Shown piece after piece: positions 36,449 to 41,817 of a DNA stretch of 41,817 nt. Source of the stretch: Lachnospiraceae bacterium (GTDB lineage Bacteria > Bacillota > Clostridia > Lachnospirales > Lachnospiraceae); assembly GCA_024684055.1 (NCBI GenBank), contig JAIKXN010000133.1, forward strand, positions 1 to 41,817. The letters are read 5' to 3'. Positions within the stretch are counted from its first letter, which is position 1; each line of letters begins with the position of its first letter. Position numbers and translations under genes: made by a program. The notes under the pieces were generated by a model. The model ran no database searches, was not told the DNA's origin, and saw only the letters and a program-made list of their open reading frames with translations.

Positions 36449-37792
36449 ATGAAATATTTCGGAACAGACGGTTTCAGAGGAAGAGTAAATGAAACTCTGA
36501 CAGTCGATCATGCAATTAAAATCGGTAAATTTCTTGGTTATTATTTTTCAAACACACTCGGTAATGTAAGATGTGTAATCGGTAAAGATACAAGAAAATC
36601 CGGATACATGTATGAATACGGTCTTGTTGCGGGACTTACTTCGACAGGTGTTGATGTTTCACTTCTTCATGTTACAACAACTCCTTCAATTTCTTACATT
36701 ACAAGAACAGAGAAATTTGATTTCGGTATCATGATTACCGCAAGCCATAACCCTTATTATGACAACGGTATCAAGGTTATCGACAGAGACGGTTTCAAGA
36801 TGAGCGACAAGATTCTTGAACTCGTTGAGGAATATATTGACGGTAAGGTTGAAATCGAACTTGCAAAGAACGAAAAGATCGGACGTGCTTCCGATTATAT
36901 CCAGGGACGTAACAAGTATATTTCATATCTTGCTCAGATTCCCACACATTCATTCAGAGGATACAAAGTCGGCCTTGACTGTGCAAACGGTGCATCTTTC
37001 ATGATTGCAAAGAATGTATTCGATATGCTCGGTGCTGAAACATTTGTTATCAATAACCAGCCTGACGGTCTTAATATTAACAGAGACTGCGGTTCGACTC
37101 ATATCGAATCACTTCAGAAACTCGTAAAAGAAAAAGGTCTTGATATCGGATTCGCATTCGACGGTGACTCCGACAGATGTCTTGCTGTTGACGAGAACGG
37201 TGAAATCGTTGACGGTGATATGATCATCTATATTTACGGATGTTACCTCAAAGAAAGAACTCAGCTTGTAAAAGATACAGTAGTTACAACGGTAATGTCC
37301 AATATCGGACTTACAAAGGCTCTTAATGCCAAAGGCATTAAGAATGTTCAGACACCCGTAGGTGACAAATATGTTTCTGCGGAAATCCAGGCAGAAGGAT
37401 ATTCGGTAGGCGGTGAGCAGTCCGGTCATGTTATCTTTAACAAGTATGCTACAACAGGAGACGGTATCCTTACAGCAATCAAGGTTCTTGAAATCTGTAT
37501 CGAGAAGAAGTGCACATTATCTTCACTTGTTTCCGATGTTACAATTTTCCCTCAGCTCCTTATCAACGTAAGAGTTGAGAAGATGGAAGAAGTCCTTGAA
37601 AGACCCGAACTCAAGGAAACTACTGACGGAATCCTCGCCAAACTCGGCGATACGGGAAGAATCGTTCTTCGTAAATCAGGAACGGAACCTCTTGTAAGAA
37701 TTATGGTTGAAGCTCAGACAGACGAAGAGTGCGAGAAGTATTGCAACGAAATCAAAGACAAAGTTCTTGAGTTGTCCGATATGTTAAAGTAA
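36449..37792 (+). CDS. glmM: Phosphoglucosamine mutase
   Basis: 447 aa. It converts glucosamine-6-phosphate to glucosamine-1-phosphate for UDP-GlcNAc and peptidoglycan. The start MKYFGTDGFRG is typical. S99 in TASHNPYYDNG is the phosphoserine, DGDSDRC binds Mg, and GEQSGH and RKSGTEPLVRIM are the sugar- and phosphate-binding blocks. TACGGAGGATATTTT is the ribosome site. The 202-nt gap upstream (36247-36448) is AT-rich except for a short GC-richer stretch (36391-36420) that can fold weakly. A small GTATT/AATAC hairpin (36424-36436) sits beside the Shine-Dalgarno. No clear promoter. Confidence 0.95.
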   Translation: MKYFGTDGFRGRVNETLTVDHAIKIGKFLGYYFSNTLGNVRCVIGKDTRKSGYMYEYGLVAGLTSTGVDVSLLHVTTTPSISYITRTEKFDFGIMITASHNPYYDNGIKVIDRDGFKMSDKILELVEEYIDGKVEIELAKNEKIGRASDYIQGRNKYISYLAQIPTHSFRGYKVGLDCANGASFMIAKNVFDMLGAETFVINNQPDGLNINRDCGSTHIESLQKLVKEKGLDIGFAFDGDSDRCLAVDENGEIVDGDMIIYIYGCYLKERTQLVKDTVVTTVMSNIGLTKALNAKGIKNVQTPVGDKYVSAEIQAEGYSVGGEQSGHVIFNKYATTGDGILTAIKVLEICIEKKCTLSSLVSDVTIFPQLLINVRVEKMEEVLERPELKETTDGILAKLGDTGRIVLRKSGTEPLVRIMVEAQTDEECEKYCNEIKDKVLELSDMLK

Positions 37793-37799
37793 TGAAATA

Positions 37800-37915
37800 G
37801 GGGGACGGGGTTTCTAATTCAAAAAGAAAATGAATGACCTTAGTTGGTTCTCCGATTCAAAAAAACACAGTGTGCGGGTTCCCCGATTAATAAAGAAAAT
37901 GAATTCAGGAGATGT
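37800..37915 (+). repeat. GGGGACGGGGTTT-headed degenerate tandem repeats after glmM
   Basis: GGGGACGGGGTTT (37801-37813) lies 8 nt after the glmM stop. Three diverged units of about 33-36 nt follow, each with a GGTTCTCCGATT-like core and usually AAAGAAAATGAAT. The 13-mer and the placement match the block after folBK; the unit sequences differ. The repeats lie between glmM and its terminator and contain no credible gene. Confidence 0.7.
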
Positions 37916-37933
37916 GTTTCCGGATACAAAATC

Positions 37934-37961
37934 AAAAGTCTCGGTCAGCCGGGACTTTTTT
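37934..37961 (+). terminator. Terminator of glmM
   Basis: AAAAGTCTCGG (37934-37944) pairs with CCGGGACTTTT (37949-37959), one wobble, 4-nt loop, ending in TTTTTT. Confidence 0.9.
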
Positions 37962-38073
37962 AACAAAAAATAAAATTAAAGCATATTAGACTTGAATAAT
38001 TACATGTATTTGTGGTTTAATTGATATGCGGTTTTTAACGCAAAATAAATATTTCCAAAAGGAGGAAACGGAT

Positions 38074-38160
38074 ATGGACTATCGAAGTAGCAATACCGAC
38101 GCGGGCGCAGACCGAACGTGTGGAAGCGAAGACATTTTCGTTTCCTTTTACATGTTATAA
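38074..38160 (+). CDS. Putative 28-aa leader peptide upstream of mgtE
   Basis: AAAAGGAGGAAACGGAT gives a near-perfect Shine-Dalgarno 8 nt before the ATG, and the frame runs 28 codons to TAA. The peptide begins MDYRSSNTDAGAD and ends DIFVSFYML, with five Asp/Glu in all, followed by a hydrophobic end. Its DNA is much richer in G+C than the surrounding leader, which suggests selection on RNA structure as well as on the peptide. It lies 123 nt before mgtE. The last third overlaps a terminator-like hairpin. I know no family for it. It could instead be part of an untranslated structured RNA. Confidence 0.5.
   Translation: MDYRSSNTDAGADRTCGSEDIFVSFYML
38122..38149 (+). promoter_or_regulatory. Attenuator-like hairpin in the mgtE leader
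   Basis: GGAAGCGAA (38122-38130) pairs with TTCGTTTCC (38137-38145), one wobble, loop GACATT, followed by TTTT: an intrinsic-terminator shape inside the leader ORF. The 3' arm CGTTTCCT (38139-38146) is also perfectly complementary to AGGAAACG (38063-38070), which overlaps the leader ORF's Shine-Dalgarno. Two exclusive structures are therefore possible. The M-box (ykoK) consensus is not recognisable. No confident promoter seen between 37962 and 38057. Confidence 0.5.
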
Positions 38161-38283
38161 ATAGAACAAATCTGCATTTATTTTTTCTTGTGTAAAAACA
38201 GGTTTTGTTTTATTCGGGAGTCTGACCTGCATCGGTTACTCATCAATAAGCATTTATATGCTTTAGTTTAAGGAGGAAGACCG

Positions 38284-39663
38284 ATGGCAGAAACAAAAGA
38301 TGTATCAATCATTGTAAGCACACTGCTTACACTTCTTGAAGAGAAAAAATATCCAACAATCAAAGAAATACTGGTGACGATGAATCCCGCTGATATAGCT
38401 GCTGCATTCGAAGAGATGGATGAGAGCAGGCTTCCTGTTTTGTTTCGTCTGATACCCAAGGAAGCGGCTGCAGAAACATTCGTTGAAATGGAATCCGATC
38501 TGCAGGAACTTCTTATCAGAGGTTTTTCGGACAGTGAACTTAAGGAAGTGCTCGATGAACTATATGTCGATGACGCGGTAGATATCGTCGAGGAAATGCC
38601 TGCAAATGTTGTAAAGCGTATTCTTGCACAGGCTGATCCGGAGATGAGAAAGGATATCAATGAAATCCTCAGATATCCCGAGAATTCCGCCGGCTCGGTT
38701 ATGACGACAGAATATATAACACTTCGTCCCGATATGACTGTAAAGGAAGCAATACTTCGTATCAGACGTACCGGATTCGATAAGGAAACCATATATACCT
38801 GTTACGTAACATCATACAGCAAACTGATTGGTTTCCTGACTGTAAAAGACCTTTTGCTTGAGCAGGATGAAGACACACTGATTAAAGAAATCATGGATCA
38901 GAATGTTATCTTTGCCAATACGCATGATGACCGGGAAGAAGTTGTACAGATGCTTTCAAAATATAACTTCATAGCGCTTCCCGTTGTTGACTCGGAATTG
39001 AGACTGGTCGGTATCGTAACATTCGACGACGCCATGGATGTCATGGAAGAAGAGGCTACCGAGGATATCGAAATCATGGCAGGTATGACACCCAGTGACA
39101 AGACTTATCTTAAGTCTAATGTTCTGGATCTGTTCAGACACCGTATACCATGGCTTTTGCTTTTGATGGTATCGGCTACTTTTACGGGTATCATCATGAC
39201 GAAGTTTGAAAATGCACTTGCCGCGCAGGTTGTTCTTGCGGCATTCATTCCGATGCTGATGGATACGGGCGGTAACTCCGGTTCGCAGTCGTCAGTTACG
39301 ATTATCCGTGCTTTGTCACTCGGTGAACTTGAATTCGGAAATCTTATCGGTGTTATCTGGAAAGAATTAAGAACAGCGGTCCTTTGCGGTACAGCACTTG
39401 CTACTGCCTGTTTTGTAAAGATCATGCTCGTTGACAGACTGATAATGCATAATCCGAATGTAACACTGCTTGTTGCACTTACTGTCTGCCTTACAATGAT
39501 TCTTACCGTAATGGTCGCAAAGGTTATCGGATGTACGCTTCCCATGGTAGCGAAGAAACTCGGATTTGACCCCGCAGTAATGGCTTCGCCTTTCATTACA
39601 ACCATGGTCGATGCGATTTCGCTTCTGGTTTATTTCGGAATGGCAAATGCATTGCTTTTCTAA
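38284..39663 (+). CDS. mgtE: MgtE-type magnesium channel/transporter
   Basis: 459 aa, usual length. The cytosolic MgtE N domain (about 20-130: MNPADIAAAFEEM, DDAVDIVEEMP) is followed by two CBS domains (about 135-260, starting SAGSVMTTEYITL), then five membrane helices from about 288. The pore signature PMLMDTGGNSGSQSSV and the last-helix Asp in DPAVMASPFITTMVDAISL are present. In characterised MgtE, Mg2+ bound between the N and CBS domains closes the pore. AAGGAGGAAGACCG precedes the ATG, and an AAGCAT/ATGCTT hairpin (38248-38263) stands just before it. Expression may be controlled by the leader element described separately. Confidence 0.95.
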   Translation: MAETKDVSIIVSTLLTLLEEKKYPTIKEILVTMNPADIAAAFEEMDESRLPVLFRLIPKEAAAETFVEMESDLQELLIRGFSDSELKEVLDELYVDDAVDIVEEMPANVVKRILAQADPEMRKDINEILRYPENSAGSVMTTEYITLRPDMTVKEAILRIRRTGFDKETIYTCYVTSYSKLIGFLTVKDLLLEQDEDTLIKEIMDQNVIFANTHDDREEVVQMLSKYNFIALPVVDSELRLVGIVTFDDAMDVMEEEATEDIEIMAGMTPSDKTYLKSNVLDLFRHRIPWLLLLMVSATFTGIIMTKFENALAAQVVLAAFIPMLMDTGGNSGSQSSVTIIRALSLGELEFGNLIGVIWKELRTAVLCGTALATACFVKIMLVDRLIMHNPNVTLLVALTVCLTMILTVMVAKVIGCTLPMVAKKLGFDPAVMASPFITTMVDAISLLVYFGMANALLF

Positions 39664-39731
39664 AAATGTGTTAAACAGTTTTAATAAAGAATTTAGTACT
39701 TATTGTATAATCAGTTATTAGGGTGATAAAC

Positions 39732-40199
39732 ATGAGAATTGGAATGGGATATGACGTTCATCGTCTTGAAGAAAACAGAGATATGATAATCGGCGGAGTT
39801 AAGATTGATTATGAAAAAGGATTGCTTGGTCATTCAGACGCCGATGTTCTGACTCATGCGATTATGGATGCAATACTCGGTGCTGCCGGAGAAGGAGATA
39901 TCGGTCTTCATTTCCCCGATACTTCAGGTGAATTCAAGGATATTTCCAGTATTGTTCTTTTAAAGAGAGTTAAAGAAATCATAGAAAAAGACGGATACAA
40001 GATCGGAAACATCGATGCAACCATTATTGCACAGGCACCAAAAATGAGACCTCATATCGATGAAATGAGAAAGATCATTGCCGGTACTTTGGAAATTGAT
40101 TTAAGTCAGATTAACATTAAGGCAACAACAGAAGAACATCTTGGCTTTACGGGCCGCGGAGAAGGAATTGCTGCAGAAGCGATATGCCTCCTTTTATAA
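39732..40199 (+). CDS. ispF: 2-C-methyl-D-erythritol 2,4-cyclodiphosphate synthase
   Basis: 155 aa from the ATG at 39732, chosen over the GTG at 39723 because AGGGTGAT lies 5-9 nt before it. It is the MEP-pathway enzyme forming the cyclic diphosphate. [12 protein letters not shown] carries the zinc ligands Asp and His; [21 protein letters not shown] and [20 protein letters not shown] are the active-site blocks. TATAAT at 39706-39711 may be its -10 box; no good -35 is seen. It stands alone, without ispD. Confidence 0.95.
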   Translation: MRIGMGYDVHRLEENRDMIIGGVKIDYEKGLLGHSDADVLTHAIMDAILGAAGEGDIGLHFPDTSGEFKDISSIVLLKRVKEIIEKDGYKIGNIDATIIAQAPKMRPHIDEMRKIIAGTLEIDLSQINIKATTEEHLGFTGRGEGIAAEAICLLL

Positions 40200-40237
40200 A
40201 GATGTAATTCAAAATAAACAGAGATCAGGAAATAAAA

Positions 40238-40900
40238 ATGGAAGTTGAATTAAGAGTAGAGGGCAGAAATCTCGTATTTGCCGCAAAAGAAAAAGATCAG
40301 GTAATATCCACACTGTCGCTGACTCCCGATATCGGAGGAGACGGTACCACCATTTACCAAATCAGAAATGCTTTTACAAAGGGATTATACAGACGAAGAG
40401 GATATATGGATGCGATACTTAAAGAAGTATTCGCGTGCATGCAGTCCGAGAATGAAGCATTTGTTTTTCTCGGAACAAGAGAACCGCATATTTTTAAGAA
40501 ATACGGATTTGTAAATATCGTAAAACCGCAGGATCCGTTCCCTGATACTCTCGGAAGAATAATAGATGTAAAATCTTTTTTAAACTTCTTTGAGAGCGAG
40601 CATGAATTTGTTTTATCGCTTCGTATCCATGATGAAATGCTTCCTGAAAATGACGGAGTTTACATGGTTCACTGCGGACCTGAAGGCGGAAGATTAAACT
40701 CTGTTAAAATAGCCAATCCTCTGATGACCAACGAACAGGGAGAGAAACTTGCAAGCGAAGCAAGCGTTGATGTTGCTGATTTGATCCAATTTGGATTCGG
40801 ACTCAAAGAAGCAAAAGATGCATTTAAGATTACGGTTAAAATGAAAGAAGAAGAAATCTGTGGCAGATTAAACGAACTTAAATTCAAGCAGTCTGTGTAA
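40238..40900 (+). CDS. GNAT acetyltransferase, Eis-like, with sterol-carrier-like C-terminus
   Basis: 220 aa. Residues about 1-110 fit a GNAT fold: IRNAFTKGLYRRRGYMDAIL is the acetyl-CoA pyrophosphate-binding region, and FLGTREPHIFKKYGF is the late strand and helix found in Eis-type enzymes. The C-terminal part (about 120-215: VYMVHCGPEGGRL, then SVDVADLIQFGFG) resembles the SCP2-like domain of Eis relatives, but the whole protein is much shorter than full Eis (about 400 aa). The substrate is unknown. It begins 38 nt after ispF, and a terminator follows. Confidence 0.75.
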   Translation: MEVELRVEGRNLVFAAKEKDQVISTLSLTPDIGGDGTTIYQIRNAFTKGLYRRRGYMDAILKEVFACMQSENEAFVFLGTREPHIFKKYGFVNIVKPQDPFPDTLGRIIDVKSFLNFFESEHEFVLSLRIHDEMLPENDGVYMVHCGPEGGRLNSVKIANPLMTNEQGEKLASEASVDVADLIQFGFGLKEAKDAFKITVKMKEEEICGRLNELKFKQSV

Positions 40901-40919
40901 ATCAAAATACAAGCAGAAT

Positions 40920-40965
40920 CGACGAGCTGTATGGCGGTAAGATTACCGTTGTCCGGCTCGTTTTG
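40920..40965 (+). terminator. Terminator after the Eis-like gene
   Basis: Two nested stems: ACGAGC (40922-40927) with GCTCGT (40956-40961), and inside it CGGTAA (40935-40940) with TTACCG (40943-40948). TTTT follows (40961-40964). Confidence 0.8.
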
Positions 40966-41011
40966 ACTATACCTAATCCCATTGATTTCGTAAAGAACTA
41001 TGATAAATTTG

Positions 41012-41039
41012 TGCCAAGGGGCTTAAGTGCTCCTTGGCA
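41012..41039 (+). promoter_or_regulatory. Strong leader hairpin before the YoaP-like gene
   Basis: TGCCAAGGGGC (41012-41022) pairs with GCTCCTTGGCA (41029-41039) with one wobble and loop TTAAGT. No T-run follows, and the ribosome site GAGGAG begins about 8 nt later. The 5' arm region resembles an anti-Shine-Dalgarno context only loosely. Its role is unknown. Confidence 0.5.
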
Positions 41040-41058
41040 TATTATACGAGGAGCGATC

Positions 41059-41805
41059 ATGGAATATATCCGGGTAACAAAAGATAATATCGAAAAAGAG
41101 CATATTTGCTGTGCAATATCTAATAATACGGATGTTCAGGTTTCTTCTAAAAAAGCATGGCTTTCGGAGAGGTTTGATGAAGGACTTGTTTTCCTGAAGA
41201 GCGTGGAACGCGGAAAGTGCTTTATCGAATACATCCCAGCGGAAAACGCATGGATACCGATTGAGGCTGACAGGTATATGTATATTGACTGCCTGTGGGT
41301 GTCTGGTTCTTTCAAAGGTCATGGATATTCTACTGATTTACTTACTGCCTGCATCGAGGATAGTAAGGAAAAGGGGAAAAAAGGGCTTTGTATTTTATGC
41401 GCTGCAAAGAAGAAGCCGTTTTTGGCTGATCCTAAGTTTCTTAAGTACAAGGGATTTGTTGTGGGTGATGAAGCTGACAATGGTATTCAGCTTTGGTATC
41501 TGACGTTTGATGAGAAAGCGAGTACACCACGATTCAAAGAATGCGCCAAACATCCGCATATAGATGAGAAGGGATATGTTTTGTACTATACAAGCCAGTG
41601 TCCGTTCAATGCGAAGTATGTGCCTGTCTTGGAGCAGACGGCTAAAGAGAATGATATTCCGTTCCGGGCGATTCATATAGAGAGCAGGGTTGAAGCACAG
41701 AAGGCTCCCACTCCGATTACGAATTATGCGTTGTTTTATGATGGGGAATATATTACAAATGAGCAGATGAATGATAAGAAATTCCTGAAACTTATCGGAA
41801 AGTGA
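41059..41805 (+). CDS. YoaP-like GNAT acetyltransferase with thioredoxin-fold C-terminus
   Basis: 248 aa from the ATG at 41059 (ACGAGGAGCGATC upstream). The frame is open from 40963, but that start lies in the terminator and hairpin region. The N-terminal GNAT domain (about 1-150) has IDCLWVSGSFKGHGYSTDLLTACIEDSKEKG, the acetyl-CoA binding segment. The C-terminal YoaP domain (about 170-248) has VLYYTSQCPFNAKYVPVLE, a thioredoxin-like strand and a lone cysteine of CPF type. This matches the two-domain YoaP family of Firmicutes. The substrate is unknown. The 12 nt after it to the window end hold nothing. Confidence 0.88.
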   Translation: MEYIRVTKDNIEKEHICCAISNNTDVQVSSKKAWLSERFDEGLVFLKSVERGKCFIEYIPAENAWIPIEADRYMYIDCLWVSGSFKGHGYSTDLLTACIEDSKEKGKKGLCILCAAKKKPFLADPKFLKYKGFVVGDEADNGIQLWYLTFDEKASTPRFKECAKHPHIDEKGYVLYYTSQCPFNAKYVPVLEQTAKENDIPFRAIHIESRVEAQKAPTPITNYALFYDGEYITNEQMNDKKFLKLIGK

Positions 41806-41817
41806 TATTCAACAGAA

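Noticed and set aside
37962-38283. M-box (ykoK) Mg2+ riboswitch upstream of mgtE
   Set aside because: The expected M-box conserved blocks are not recognisable, and the structured part is too short. A covariance-model search would settle it.

Overview
The window looks like chromosomal core sequence from a low-GC Gram-positive anaerobe of the Clostridia, most likely a Lachnospiraceae member of the Butyrivibrio/Pseudobutyrivibrio type. The reasons are the AT-rich third codon positions, strong AAGGAGG-type ribosome sites, the PyrB/PyrI pair, and hallmark hypothetical families: the DUF5716/DUF5717 pair, DUF5050, and a SARP-type orphan response regulator. I see no rRNA, IS element, prophage or CRISPR array. 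There is one tRNA gene. All family names come from memory and from reading motifs; no database was searched.

Layout. 1-1416: 3' end of a large repeat-rich surface protein. 1523-4933: metal-linked block with a COG0523 (CobW-type) GTPase carrying a 7-copy His/Asp/Glu array, a second CobW-like GTPase fused to a YcgQ/DUF1980-like C-terminus, and a membrane zinc-ribbon protein. 5110-6517 (minus): pyrBI. 6655-7872: orphan response regulator and a PH-domain protein. 8052-10898: folC, folE and folP, meeting the convergent folBK fusion (11116-11940), which ends a minus-strand operon moxR - DUF58 - transglutaminase - DUF5050 - folBK (17307 to 11116). 17435-22231: degenerate-GGDEF/EAL protein, queH and argS. 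22296-22369: tRNA-Met. 22576-26770: VanZ plus a heterodimeric ABC exporter. 26862-27689: Mrp-type Fe-S/P-loop ATPase. 27712-34603: a four-gene operon of unknown function with a giant helical-repeat protein, an Hsp70/actin-fold protein, a TPR protein and a two-TM coiled-coil protein. 34810-37792: purB and glmM. 38074-39663: a leader ORF/attenuator-like element followed by mgtE. 39732-41805: ispF, an Eis-like acetyltransferase, and a YoaP-type acetyltransferase.

How the genes connect. Folate synthesis (FolE, FolB, FolK, FolP, FolC) is nearly complete but split over two facing operons. PyrBI and PurB supply nucleotides, and GlmM and IspF supply cell-wall and isoprenoid precursors. Zinc-using FolE and PyrI lie within 10 kb of a likely zinc-handling COG0523 GTPase.

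The observations most likely to be new are these. (1) A 28-codon, GC-rich leader ORF upstream of mgtE whose 3' end is a terminator-like hairpin able to pair instead with the ORF's own Shine-Dalgarno. (2) The Hsp70-like four-gene operon. (3) Two GGGGACGGGGTTT-headed tandem-repeat modules, each placed 5-8 nt after a stop codon (folBK and glmM). (4) A 23-nt repeat ladder that duplicates the folC translation start with overlapping mini-ORFs.
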